This document shows, in pieces, positions 40,541-50,703 of a DNA stretch of 64,000 bases. Within the stretch, counting starts at the first letter, position 1; every line of letters starts with the position of its first letter. Source of the stretch: Prorocentrum cordatum (lineage: Eukaryota; Sar; Dinophyceae; Prorocentrales; Prorocentraceae); contig CAUYUJ010009413.1 of the NCBI GenBank assembly GCA_963575745.1, positions 196,001-260,000 on the forward strand, in the 5' to 3' direction. Made by a program: the position numbers and the translations under genes. The notes under the pieces were generated by a model that was given only the letters and a program-made list of their open reading frames with translations, was not told the origin of the DNA and searched no databases.

Positions 40541-40990
40541 CATCAGATACCGTAAGATATCGTAAGGTGCAAGTTCTGTAATACGTGAGTACACATATGC
40601 GTATGTTTGTGTGTGCGCCGGTGTGCGCGCGAGACTATTATGTGAAATCAGACGCGCTAGCATTACATACCGTTATGTATCGTTAGACAGCTGTTGCATG
40701 ATATACGTATATACGTATATACAGATATGCATGTGTATACGCACATTTCAGTATGGCAATACGCATATATGTTGTTATGTGTATATGCATGTACGAATGT
40801 GTGTACAAGTGCATCGACATGTGTTCATGTGTGTATGGATATTTACACATAGTATGGTAGACCATGTTTGTTGAACTGCATGCGCTAGCGTTAGATACCG
40901 TAAGATAGCGTAAGGTACAGGTTCTGTAGTGCTGTAACTTTTATATACACATACATATGTATATACACATACGTGTGTATGGACGAGGAG
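40541..40990 (+). repeat. Array 2a: phased motif with alternating TG/CA/TA spacers
   Basis: Clusters at 40541, 40661 (decayed: CGTTATGTATCGTTAG) and 40889. The spacers are alternating purine-pyrimidine (TATACGTATATACAGATATG and similar), and CTGCATGCGCTAGCGTTAG precedes the clusters. Confidence 0.8.
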
Positions 40991-41065
40991 AGGAGGTGGA
41001 GGGGGGGGCTTGATCCCCCTCCTCCACCTCGCGAAACCCCACCTGGCCTCGTATGCTTCCCAAAG

Positions 41066-41255
41066 ATGGCGCCCGCAAGAGCAAGTTCGGCAAGACGCTC
41101 TGCGACCCCACTGACTGGAACGCGCGGCATCAGGAGTTCCTCGCGTTCATGCCGGCCAAGCTCCACCCGAACCCCGGACCCCACGGCGAGCACTCTTACA
41201 GCAAGAACATCACGATCGGGAAGCGCGGCCACGACTGCAGGGTTGAAGTATCCGG
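41066..41255 (+). CDS. Candidate exon E10
   Basis: After CTTCCCAAAG: GARKSKFGKTLCDPTDWNAR, HQEFLAFMPAKLHPNPGPHG and NITIGKRGHDCRVEVSG, with a donor CCGG|GTAAAC at 41256. Protein-like with conserved-looking W, C and H residues; family not recognised. It would precede the methyltransferase-like exon in the same gene. Confidence 0.5.
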
Positions 41256-41311
41256 GTAAACAAACTTCCGAGGTGACAACAACAAATAACCGACTAATAA
41301 CAAAACTACAT

Positions 41312-41484
41312 GAACAGAAATGTTCGGAGGTCCGCGCTGATTCCTTCGGCTGGCGCTGGACTCCCCTGGCGGCGCCTATGGCGCTGCCCCTGGCGTGCTC
41401 AGCGCGCAGAGGAAGGGTGTCCGGCGGCGATCCAAGAAATCCCCGCGTTGACTTCCGAACGTTTATGTTTATGCCATCTTTCTT
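41312..41484. mobile_element. Foldback element, family A, copy 4
   Basis: ATGTTCGGAGGTCCGCGCTG at the left and ACTTCCGAACGTTTATGTTT at the right. The central stem is GGCGCTGGACTCCCC. It lies in the intron after E10. Confidence 0.75.
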
Positions 41485-42130
41485 CCTCAACAAAAACCTC
41501 CTCCCTCTTCCCTTCGTTTCCTCCTCCTCCTGACTCTCCCCTTCATCTCCTCCTCCTCCTCCGGCGGCGGCCCGCGGGCCAAGCAAGGAGGAAGGGGTCG
41601 AGGGCTTCCGCTGAGCCGAGAGCACCAGGCCGAATTCGATCCGCCGCCCCATGGGGAGGGGTCCTGGGGGATCTCGGTCCGCCACCCGCGAGGGCGATGT
41701 GCTCGGCCCGTCACCCCGCGAGGGGGGATGCGGACGAGGGGAGAGGAAGAGGAGTCAGGAGAGGCGTGGGAGGAGGAGGAGGAGGAGCAGCAGCAGTAGC
41801 AGCAAGAGGAGAAGGATGAGGGGGAGGTGAGGTTTTGGAGGACACAACTGAACAGCGACATGAAGGTCCGCTTCGACCGCTTCGTGTAGTCGCGCGTGAG
41901 CTGATTACAGTCAACCCGCATATCAAGGATGGGCAGCCTTTACAAGGGTACCCTTGCATCCTCGCCTCCTCGGTCTATCCTTCGCCGCTGTCGCTGGGCG
42001 CGCCCCGCTCGAAAAACTTCGAAATGGGCGTCCAAGGCACTTGCATCCTTATCGCGCAACCTTGCTATACTAGTTGACTGTAGGGTCCCTCATGGTGATT
42101 GCACGACAACTCAATCGGGGGGCAATATGG
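41485..42130 (+). other. No gene seen; two conserved blocks
   Basis: GGGGGAGGTGAGGTTTTGG, then CTGAACAGCGACATGAAGGT and CCGCTTCGACCGCTTCG (41826-41888), recurs at 55034-55092 as CTGAACAGCGAGATTCGGGT. 41975-42065 matches 2150-2245 (minus strand). Otherwise C/T- and A/G-rich tracts. Confidence 0.5.
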
Positions 42131-42167
42131 CGTGAGATACCGTAAGATACCGTAAGATGCCCCATAG

Positions 42168-42357
42168 TCTGTTGAAGTGGTGTTCGGAATCCCAGGTCTT
42201 GCTCAAGGACAAAGCGTTCAGGATCGTGAAACCCAAGCACATCAAGGCGCCCCAGATCAAGTGGGGCGAGAACCCAGAGGCGAGCTGGATGGCCATCCAG
42301 ACGAAGTTGCTCGACCATTTCATTGAGCACAAGATGGAGCTCCCTGCCCCAAAATAG
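42168..42357 (+). CDS. Candidate exon E11
   Basis: Starts just after a cluster (GTAAGATGCCCCATAG): LLKWCSESQVLLKDKAFRIV, KPKHIKAPQIKWGENPEASW, MAIQTKLLDHFIEHKMELPA, PK and TAG at 42355. Convincing composition. A family C element starts nine bases after the stop, so the stop may reflect the insertion or a real gene end. Confidence 0.5.
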
Positions 42358-42365
42358 ATTATGCA

Positions 42366-42554
42366 TACAGTGGGGGCTCGGCCACAAGAAACCTCCACGA
42401 GAAACCCAACCCTGAAATCCGCGATTTGTTCGGTGAAAATCCACATGTGCTGATCGAAAATCGTCAAGTTCTGATTGGGAGCCCATCGAAATCCAAGAAA
42501 CCCAGGGCACCCTGGCAAAATCCAACTGGTTTCTTGGCACGCGCCCCCACTGTA
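42366..42554 (-). mobile_element. Short TIR element, family C, copy 5 (inverted orientation)
   Basis: TACAGTGGGGGCTCGGCCAC at the left and GGCACGCGCCCCCACTGTA at the right, an exact terminal inverted pair with TA on both sides. The interior is the reverse complement of the other copies (GATTGGGAGCCCATCGAAAT). Confidence 0.9.
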
Positions 42555-42856
42555 GGCCAGTTGGGAGCTGCGACTCACGGAGTCGGCAGCGACGGGCGGC
42601 ACGTTCGGCCGCGCACGACAGGAAAAGAACTGCCGCTGTGCTCGACAAGGGTCAGGGTCCTATAGGTCAGCCATATAGCGCGAAGATAATCGCGCTTCGC
42701 GCGTTAGATACCGTAAGATAGCGTAAGATACCCTCTGCCAGAGCGGCGTCGAGAGGGCGCGAAGATAACAGCGAAGTTAGGCGGCCTAGGGATCTGAATG
42801 CTCTTCGCCTCGTGCGCTTGGCCTAGCTGTATGGGGCCCAAGATCCACTTGCAAGC

Positions 42857-43033
42857 ATGTCGAGCAACAGCGACTCTAGCATGTTAGAAGGTCCTGAGAT
42901 CGAACCATCTGCGTCCGATGATGACTCGGTAGCCATGGCGAACGCTCCTTGCTCGTCGCTGGCAGGCCAATGCCACCTCATGAAGAATTCGAAATTCGTG
43001 CCAGGTTCCAGACTCCGGGCAAGAAACGCATAA
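42857..43033 (+). CDS. Small acidic ORF, possible gene start (E12)
   Basis: 58 codons from ATG at 42857: MSSNSDSSMLEGPEIEPSAS, DDDSVAMANAPCSSLAGQCH and LMKNSKFVPGSRLRARNA, then TAA. The TAA is the first stop of the next repeat cluster. Ser/Asp-rich N-termini of this type are common at the start of the methyltransferase-like family as I remember it, so this may be the true start of the downstream gene, making E2-E11 a different gene. Confidence 0.45.
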   Translation: MSSNSDSSMLEGPEIEPSASDDDSVAMANAPCSSLAGQCHLMKNSKFVPGSRLRARNA

Positions 43034-43298
43034 GATACCGTAAGATACCGTAAGTTGCACATCCGTCGAAAGAGGCAGAGGAGGAGGAGGATGAGGAGGA
43101 GGAGGAGGAGGAGGAGGAGAGGGGAGAGTAAGAACAACTGAGGGTTGGCATCTTAAGCTTCCCCCCCCCCTCCCGCCTATATTCGGGCCCCCTACTCCTC
43201 TCTCCTCCTCCCCTTTCCCTTCAACTTCCTCCCCTTCCCCGCCCTCATCCTCCGCCCGCTTCCTCTTCCTCCTCCTCCTCCTCCTCCTACTCCCCCAG

Positions 43299-44167
43299 GC
43301 ATGTTGTTGGCAATCGTCGGCTTGCTACTGGATCTCGGCGGGAACCCAATGCCCGTGCACAGCGTCCAGCTTTTTGCAGGGTGTCGCTCGATCACGAATG
43401 GTGTTCGCAATCGCGCTCTCTCTGGAGTGGCATTGGATTTCAAGACCGTTGCAGAATCCGATGACATTACGACCGCAGCAGGCTTCGTCAAAGCACTCAC
43501 AGACGTTGTTGCCCTGGAACCTGGGGGGTTGCTCTGGGCTGCCCCCCCGCGCAGCACGTGGGTCTGGGTGGGCCGCTTCCAAACAGGTCGACAACGCCAT
43601 CCGCTGGGAAATCATCAGCCCTTCGTTCAGAGAGCCAACATGCAAGTAAGCCGTGTTGTTCTGTTAGTGGCCTTGGCTGTGCTGCTCCACAACGCAATGG
43701 TGATTGCGGAGCAGCCGAGCTCATCGATTTTCGAGCGTCACCCTAGATGGGAACAGCTCTGCCATATTCTAGGAGACTCGATGAATGTGCTTCGCATGTG
43801 GATGCAACCGTATGGAGCTGAGAGTCCGAAGGCCACCATCCTCTATGCAAACACTTTGAGTATCAGTAGTCTTTGGAAGGCCCGGGACACCAGCCAGCCG
43901 TCAACCATCGAAACAGTCACCTACACCGAGAAGAGCGATGGGACGGTGCAAGTTTGGGGAGCGCCGGCTCTGAAGGGAACGGAAGCATACCCGATCGGGT
44001 TCGGTGAAGCTGTGGGAAATCTGTTCGTGAACCATCGCTGCCACGACGATGGCATCCCGCTGAACGAACTGGTCTCGAACGATTGCAGCCAGGACCCGTG
44101 GGAGGACGCGGGCCTGCCTCAGGTTCTCTCGGAGCTTCAGGCGCTCAAGGCTCAGCAGAGCCAGTAG
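43299..44167 (+). CDS. C5-methyltransferase-like domain exon (E13), catalytic Cys replaced
   Basis: Follows a pyrimidine tract and CCCCCAG. Numbering from the ATG at 43301: LFAG (24-27) resembles the glycine-rich SAM motif I of cytosine-5 methyltransferases, VALDF (Asp 46) motif II, WAAPPRSTW (79-87) motif IV and AEQP (136-139) motif VI. In the family motif IV is P-C; here residue 84 is Arg (codon CGC at 43550). The C-terminal part includes ALKGTEAYPIGFGEAVG. Dinoflagellate proteins with this domain are numerous as I recall, and it precedes the transposase-like exons in those too. Probably catalytically dead, or a non-enzymatic derivative. TAG at 44165 is close to possible GC donors. Confidence 0.65.
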
Positions 44168-44602
44168 TGCTGTAGCATCGTGGTTGGCCAGTTGTGATTA
44201 TTGTCCTTCTCCTCCTCCTCCTCCTCCCTCTGCTCTCCCCCCCCCGCTCCTCCTCCTTCCTCCTCCCAACCCCCTGCCCCTCGGTCGCCTGTCTTGATCG
44301 GGCCGCGCTCTTCTGGCCGCCTCCTCTTCGCCTCCTCCTCCTCCTCCTCCACTCTTCCTCCCCCTCCCTTTCCCCCCCCAGTTCCCAATCCTGACTCACT
44401 TGGCCAACCGCGTAGCAATCGTATTTTCAAGGAGGCCAGGCTCTGAATGCCGAACTGCCCGGGAAGTTCGGCCGCACTTTGCATGCGAGCATGCAGGGGT
44501 GCTTTATATAAGCCTGGCCTCATCTCGACTTGCCGCAAGTTGTCAATCCATGACAATGATGGAGGGTGGTCCGCTCAACCCCAACTCCAACGCACACTCC
44601 AG
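44168..44602. other. Intron-like C/T tract and triple-hairpin element
   Basis: 44200-44395 is (CTC)-rich. 44432-44524 contains an outer pair AGGCCAGGCTCT/TAAGCCTGGCCT, then CCGAACTGCCCGGGAAGTTCGG, then TTTGCATGCGAGCATGCAG: three nested or adjacent stems in under 100 bases. A TATATAAG lies inside. Confidence 0.65.
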
Positions 44603-45463
44603 CATTAGATACCGTAAGATAGCGTAAGATACACTTGTTATATATGTACATGCGCATGCACACGCCAACACATAGATACACATGTGTGAAATTTAGATAT
44701 CGATATGTATATACAAGCAATGGTTTGCACATACATACATACATGCAAACACACGCATGTGTACAATATTCTCTTGTGGAAAAAACATGCACTGCCATTA
44801 GATACCGTAAGATAACGTAAGATAAGTATGATGTAACTTACATGTGCATGTAAATGTACGCATCTATGTATGTGCACATGCGTATGCATATGTATGTATA
44901 CACATTCAGAATTACATACACGTATATATATATATATATATGTACATGAATGCGTGTGTATGTGCACCATCTTTATGAGAAACTGCACGCGCTACCATTA
45001 GATACCGTAAGATAGCGTAAGATGAGCTGTCTGTAACTTACATGTACATCCGCATATGTATGCATGTGTATGTGTGTATGTAACATATGAGTAGTCCCAT
45101 GCACGTATGTACATATCGATGGGTGTATGTTCAAAACCTTGCTGGGAAACAGCACGCGCTACCATTAGATACCGTAAGATAGCGTAAGGTGTGTAATCAA
45201 TACATTACATGTATAAACACATGCGCACATGTATGTATGTAAGTATGTATGCGTAGACTTGTGTACACAATTGACCTTTCTGAACAACTGCACGCGCTAC
45301 CCTTATATACTGGAAGATCGCGTAATACTGGCTGTATGTAACTTACATACACATACACCGACTTACCTATAGATGTATACATGTATACATATACAAAAAA
45401 TAGCATCGACATGTCTGAGACACTGCACGCGCTTACGTTAGATGCCGTAAGATATCGTAAGGT
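44603..45463 (+). repeat. Array 2b: six units with phased motif and TG/CA spacers
   Basis: Clusters at 44603, 44797, 44996, 45163, 45300 (decayed) and 45436. Each is preceded by CTGCACGCGCTACCATTAG-like sequence and followed by GTAACTTACATGTACAT and 100-160 bases of alternating ATGT/ACAT. Same type as 40541 and 48588. Confidence 0.9.
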
Positions 45464-45880
45464 TGGATTTCTGCACTGTATACGTATGCATATAAATACG
45501 CAAATATATACACCTGTGTATATAGATACATGCATTCAGGTGCGAATGTGCATTTGCATAAAAATATCTAGATGTGTATATATAGATGTATATATATATG
45601 AATATTCAATGTCAACAAATGTCGTTAAACTGCACACCCTCCTCTCTCATTCACCTTCCCCCTCATCTTTTCATCATCCTCACCTTCCCCTCTCCGCCTA
45701 CGCGGGCGTAAGATACCGTGAGTTACCGTGAGTTGTCAATCCCCGACCAGGATGAGAGGTAGAATGAAGAGGGATGGAGCGAGGAGGGAGATGGTAGAGC
45801 AGATAATGTCCTCCTCCCACCTTCCGCCTCCAGGCAATCGGCATTGTCGAGAGACTCCTGTGCTGCGCGCAGTTTTTTCA
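45464..45880 (+). other. No gene seen
   Basis: AT-rich alternating sequence to about 45610, C/T-rich to 45700, then one cluster with GTGAG units (45706-45734). Confidence 0.5.
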
Positions 45881-46060
45881 GAAAGAAACCACATAAACAT
45901 GAATGATCGGATGTTGTCCGCGCGGGTTGCCCTGCGTTCGGCGCTGGGCCGCCCCGAGCTCGCATGACGCGCGAAGCGTGCCATGTGCTAGGGGCGGGCA
46001 CTGCCGACGCATGAAACCCGCGCAAACAACATCCGAACGTTCAATGTTATGTTGTTTCTA
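45881..46060. mobile_element. Foldback element, family A, copy 5
   Basis: AACCACATAAACATGAATGA at the left and GAACGTTCAATGTTATGTTG at the right; CGGATGTTGTCCGCGCGGGT pairs with ACCCGCGCAAACAACATCCG. 46061-46394 after it has no recognised gene. Confidence 0.85.
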
Positions 46061-46394
46061 GGATGCAGTTCGCTGGCCGCTCGAGGGCGCGCTAGAATTT
46101 AAAGGCTTGCTCCCCGGTGGCGCTCCACACCGCCTGTCCAGCTGGGACAGCTCCCCCAAGGGTCGCCTTGGCCAAGTTTTTTCGAGCTGCGCCCAGCCGA
46201 AAACTACGAGGGGAGATCGGGCCTGGCAAAATGCCTGCGCCTTCCGTGTTCCTCAACATCGATGCCCGGGCCCCCGGGTCTCCCGCTGCCCTTCTCCCGG
46301 CCGCTCGCGGGCCTGGGAGGGCGAGAAACGCAACCGGAGGAGAACGGCGATGATGGGGGAGAGGAGTAAAAGTGGTGTACCCCCCCCCTCCCCG

Positions 46395-47039
46395 GCGTAA
46401 GATAGCGTAAGTTAGCGTAAGTTAGCGTCAGATGGCGTGAGGAGGGCCCGCCCCCGGCGTAAGATAGCGTAAGATAGCGCAAGATAGCGTAATCAAGCGT
46501 AAGATAGCGTAAGATAGCGTAAGCTAGCATAATGTAGTGTAATACAGTGTTTGGCAATTCTAAATTTGGCGCAGATTAAACGCCACCGCAATTTGGTCAA
46601 ACACCCTAGGTGCCGTAAGTTAGCGTAAGTTGCCGTAAGTTGCGTCTACCCCAGGCATGAACGCATGTGAGAAAGGGTGATTTGCAATTTTCCAGTTTGA
46701 TCCTTCCAAGGCTCTCGCCGTAAGTTACCGTAAGCTACCGTGAGTTGCAGGCTTCCCACGCTGGATTGCCATGCGTTGCAAGTCTTCCGCGCTCGAACGT
46801 TGCATGTCGACGTATGGTGCTCCCAATGAGGGGCAAATGAGGCCGTGAGTTACCGTGAGTTACCGTGAGTTGCAGATTTCCCACGCTCGACTGCCATGGA
46901 TTGCAGGTGCTTGAGCAAAAGAGGCCGTGATTTACTGTGAATTGCCCTATATGTTCTGACTTGTGGAACACTGGAGGCCGTTAGCCGTGGGTTCTGACTT
47001 GCAGAATGGCCGTAAGTTACCGTGAGTTACCGTGAGTTC
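46395..47039 (+). repeat. Array 4: expanded and drifted phased motif
   Basis: Up to nine consecutive 10-bp units at 46457-46550 (GTAAGATAGC, GTAAGCTAGC, GTAATGTAGT and others), then clusters at 46612, 46717, 46842, 46923 and 47009 that change to GTAAGTTACC and GTGAGTTACC, separated by about 125-bp units containing TTGCAG, CCCACGCT and GATTGCCATG. GTGAG keeps both a stop (TGA) and a donor. Confidence 0.85.
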
Positions 47040-47098
47040 TGAATCTCAAGCTGAAGATCAGAGTGAGGGTGCCCGAACGGTCTATACGCCATCCCTGG
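47037..47098 (+). CDS. Small candidate exon E14
   Basis: Immediately after a cluster: SESQAEDQSEGARTVYTPSL, then a donor CTGG|GTGAGT at 47099. Short, but with good signals. The frame is open onward to 47553, through a (GAT)n tract. Confidence 0.35.
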
Positions 47099-47347
47099 GT
47101 GAGTGGCTTATCGCCGACCGGCCCCGCGACCTTCGACCCGCCCCTTCGACCCGCCCCGCGACCCACCTAAACGCCCCCTCACTCGTATCCGAAATTGCGG
47201 GGTACTATCTGATGATAGCACGTGCATTTCAGCCTTTGTGCTCGAGAGGTTGTCAAGCCCAGCAACCTCCTTCTTCAAAGAAGTTGGCCATGGCGGCTCC
47301 AGGGCGGGCCCGGATGGTCTTCTGCAGGGACGCCGAGGGGAAGGTGA

Positions 47348-47500
47348 ATGATGGTGGTGATGGTTGTGGCGATGGCGATAATGATGACGATGCTGTTGGC
47401 GATGATGCTGATGCTGATGATGATGGCGGTGGTGGCGGCAATGATGATAATGATGACGATGGTGTTGACGATGATGGTGATGCTGATGATGATTGCAGTC
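47348..47500 (+). repeat. (GAT/GGT)n trinucleotide tract
   Basis: GATGATGATGGTGATGAC-like repeats, reading poly-Asp/Gly on one frame. Probably intronic. Confidence 0.9.
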
Positions 47501-47712
47501 GGGGCGCTGAAGAAGGAACCCTTTTCGTTGGGGAGTGGTTCGGTGTTCCTTGATTGTGTCAAAGTTTGCCTCGGGTTTTCCTCCGGTTTCCCATGGGAAA
47601 TCGAGGTTGAACTTATTGGGAAGAAGGGGCCTCGTTCCTTATTTAGGGTTCCTTAGGTCAACGCCTCGACTGTATGATGGCGGCGATGATGATGACGATG
47701 AGCTTCTAGGTG

Positions 47713-48598
47713 ATGGTGGACTACCGCGGCAAGATCATGATGACCCCAGCTGCAGTTGCAGTGAAACCAGAGCCTGGCGTTGCTCCGCCTGATCAGGCTG
47801 CGCAGCCACAGGGTGGACCTCAGGGCGGCAGGGACATGAGTCAGGACAGCGTCGAGAGTAAGCTGGCTGAGCTGAGGCGGCGCGTGCAGCTCATGCTGAA
47901 GGTGAAGAAGGAGGAGGGCTGCAAGACGGAGCAGGCCGCCGCGGGCAGCGCCGCCACGGCCGCAGGCGCCGCCACCTGCGCGGCCGCCTCGGACACGGCG
48001 ACCTCCAGCAGCTGCCAGGCCCAGCTCGGCAAGGGCAACGACAACACCGCGCCTGGGAAGGGCGCCCAGCTCGGCAAGGGCAACGACAACACCACGCTTG
48101 CCAAGGGCCCCCAGCTCGGCAATGGCAACGACGGCACCGCGCCTGGCAAGGGCGCCCAGCTCGGCAAGGGCAACAGCAACGAGGGCAAGGACAGCGCGAA
48201 GATCGACCGTCGCCCGGGCAGAGGTAAAGGCGTTCACTTGTTGGATTTGCAGTCGCCGAGCCCGGGGGCCAGCCCTTCCCAAGACCGCACGCCGCAGCCT
48301 GACAACAGCAGTGAGCCGCGTGCTGGTGATGCCGAAGCTGTGGGTGCGGGTACCTTCAAGCTTGTAGTTCCGAGGCAGCCCGATGGCACCGTGTGCAGCG
48401 CCGACCTGCAGAAAGCAATCGTGAGCGCCCACGACGGCCTCGACAAAGCCCATCGGGCCATGTTGTACGCGCGCATGAAGCGCAAGACGGAGTCCAAGGA
48501 GTGCCCTCCGTTGCTAGCGGAGAAATGGAAGCAGGCAGCTGGTTCGATCAATGCCACGTCCGAACCCAATTCCACAACACACTCTAGCATCAGATACC
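47713..48598 (+). CDS. Disordered linker exon with a 15-residue tandem peptide (E15)
   Basis: From ATG 47713 (MVDYRGKIMMTPAAVAVKPE). Residues about 45-65 form a charged helix (SKLAELRRRVQLMLKVKKEE). Residues about 100-155 repeat QLGKGNDNTAPGKGA four times with small changes. A helical C-terminal part follows (DLQKAIVSAHDGLDKAHRAM, ECPPLLAEKWKQAAG). It ends at GTAAGATAGC (48599) of a cluster, a consensus donor. Likely a linker between the methyltransferase-like and downstream domains. Confidence 0.6.
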
Positions 48599-49372
48599 GT
48601 AAGATAGCGTAAATTACACTTTCTGTGATATACGTAAGAATATGTGCATGCACACGCACACACATTAACTATACATATATACATGTCGTTATAGATGTGT
48701 ATGTACTACGTTTCTATGGACATGTACGCGCTATCATTAGATACCGTAAGATAGCGTAAGACGCATGTTCCACCATTGTACACCTATACACATGCGATAC
48801 ATTAATATTCATATGTGTCTGTATATGCGTACGTGTGTATGAATGCATACTTGTGTACATGTACACGACTGTGTGCAAGTGCATGCACAGATTCATGTAT
48901 GTGCAAAGCCTTATGTGAAACTTCAAACGCTTGCAATATACATCGTAAGATATCGTAAATAGTATACCTGCGTGTATCGATGTATGTGTATAGACACACA
49001 TACCTATGCAAATATATGCATGCGTCATTGTGTACATATGTAAACACAATGGCATATACGTCCGCCAAACTGCACGCGCTACCGTTAGATACCGTAAGAT
49101 AGCGTAAGACACATCTTTTGCAACCCCTACTGACACGTGCACACACAAATATATTTACTTATACGATGTACAAAGCATGTCTGCTGAACTGTAGTGCTGA
49201 CCTCCAACAGACATACGCACTATACCTCACGATGGTGTACATATATATATATATATATATATATGTGTATGCGTGCTGCTCCCACACTACAAACCTAACA
49301 TTATATGTATGCGTACACATCATGCATATGGGTGTTCAGTAAGATACCGTGAGAAACCGTAAGATGGCGTCA
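48588..49372 (+). repeat. Array 2c: phased motif with TG/CA/TA spacers
   Basis: Clusters at 48588, 48735, 48936, 49081 and 49337. A (TA)n at 49240-49264. Spacers resemble array 2b, with CTGCACGCGCTACCGTTAG at 49070. Confidence 0.9.
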
Positions 49373-49439
49373 GCCTCTGACGGATGATGATTCGGGGGAG
49401 AATGGGGAGGAGAAGGAAGGGGAAAAGGAGGATGATGGG

Positions 49440-50395
49440 GGAGGAAGCAGGAGGAGGAGGCGTACGTGGAGCAAGAGTTTTTTGCGTGCGAAACCATCTC
49501 GAGAGGCTGGCGACTCGAAGAGCCACAAATCAGAGATCTTCAAACTCTTCTTGGCGTGCGGAGGCGACGTAGGCAAGATGGAAGCAACCGAAACTGTAGT
49601 GAAACGCAAAGCGGAACAACACGAGGACGTCAAAGGGTGGGCCACACGTACACAGCTGCTCCAGGAGCTACCTGCCGAGAAAGTGGAGGAGCTCGTAAAG
49701 CGCAGCAGCTTCGCCAATGGAAGGGCCCGCTACCATCCAGATTTCCCTGACGACCTGACGATGGTTGAGTACAAGCGGCATCTCAGCACGAAGGAGACAT
49801 ATACATATATCAAGGAACACACGCAGACGATCCACTGGACCGGGGCCTTGAGTGGCCAAGTGGCACTGGAGATGGCGCGCAACTTGGAGTCCCTCTTCGA
49901 CCAGACCACGACAGGGATGGCAACTCTAGGTGCGCCAGCGTTGCCGGATGCTGCAGGCGCGGCAGCATGCGGCCGTGGCAGCAGGCGTGGACAGCCTGGC
50001 CGCAGCGGCAAAGGCCGCGGCCGCGCCTCGCGCACCAGCGTGGGGAACGTCTCTACGACGCCTGAAGATTACGTTCAGAAATGGGGGGCGCTGACGAAGA
50101 CATACACGGACATCATTTCTGAGGTGACCTTCAAGATCAAGGCGAAGCCGTTCCAGGACGCGTTCTGCGAGCAGCTGCAGATGCTGCAGACTGACCTATC
50201 GGCGTCGAAGGAGAGCTTCATGGGCCTCGTCAGCGACGCCAGCAATGCGAAGCTGCTCAACTCGACGATCGAGACCTTCCGGGAGCGGGCCAAGAGGGCG
50301 GTCGACCACATTGCGACGGCCGACGACATGCTGAGGATCAAGAAGCGCAAGCTGCCATCAGAGCCTGAGCCACCGAAGGAAACTGGGAGGAAGAG
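49440..50395 (+). CDS. Basic/helical domain exon of the transposase-like gene (E16)
   Basis: Starts in a purine tract near 49440. RRTWSKSFLRAKPSREAGD leads to SEIFKLFLACGGDVGKMEAT, ETVVKRKAEQHEDVKGWATR and LPAEKVEELVKRSSFANGRA. In remembered dinoflagellate relatives a segment of this form (F-x-x-GGD-x-x-K) lies between the methyltransferase-like and transposase-like parts. A Gly/Arg stretch (SGKGRGRASRTSVGN) and a coiled coil follow (LQMLQTDLSASKESFMGLVS), then a basic tail RKRKLPSEPEPP. Donor AGAG|GTGAAG at 50396, three bases before a stop. This is one of the best-supported exons. Confidence 0.7.
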
Positions 50396-50520
50396 GTGAA
50401 GGAGGAGGAGGAGGAGCGTGGAGGAGGGACGAGGGGAGGAGGAGGACGAGAGGAATGAGAGGAGCAGGAGGAGGAGGAGGAGGAGGAGGAGGACCTCCCT
50501 CCCCCCCCTCCTTCCCTCGG

Positions 50521-50682
50521 GTGTTGCTAGAAGCGCCCCTGGCCCAAGATTCCCCCAGCTCGTCGCAGCATTTTGGAGCCCCTGGGGCCCTCTGGGCCTC
50601 GTGAGGGGTGCCCTGGATGCCGCCTGTGCCACCCCGAGAACCCTGGGGGGCACCTTGGACCAAGGGTACTTCTAGCAACGCC
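50521..50682. mobile_element. Short TIR element, family N
   Basis: GTTGCTAGAAGCGCCCCTGG at the left and CCAAGGGTACTTCTAGCAAC at the right are inverted. The interior is G/C-rich with CCCTGGGGC phrases. Single copy. Confidence 0.8.
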
Positions 50683-50703
50683 CGATTCCCGCGCTCGGTC
50701 CAG

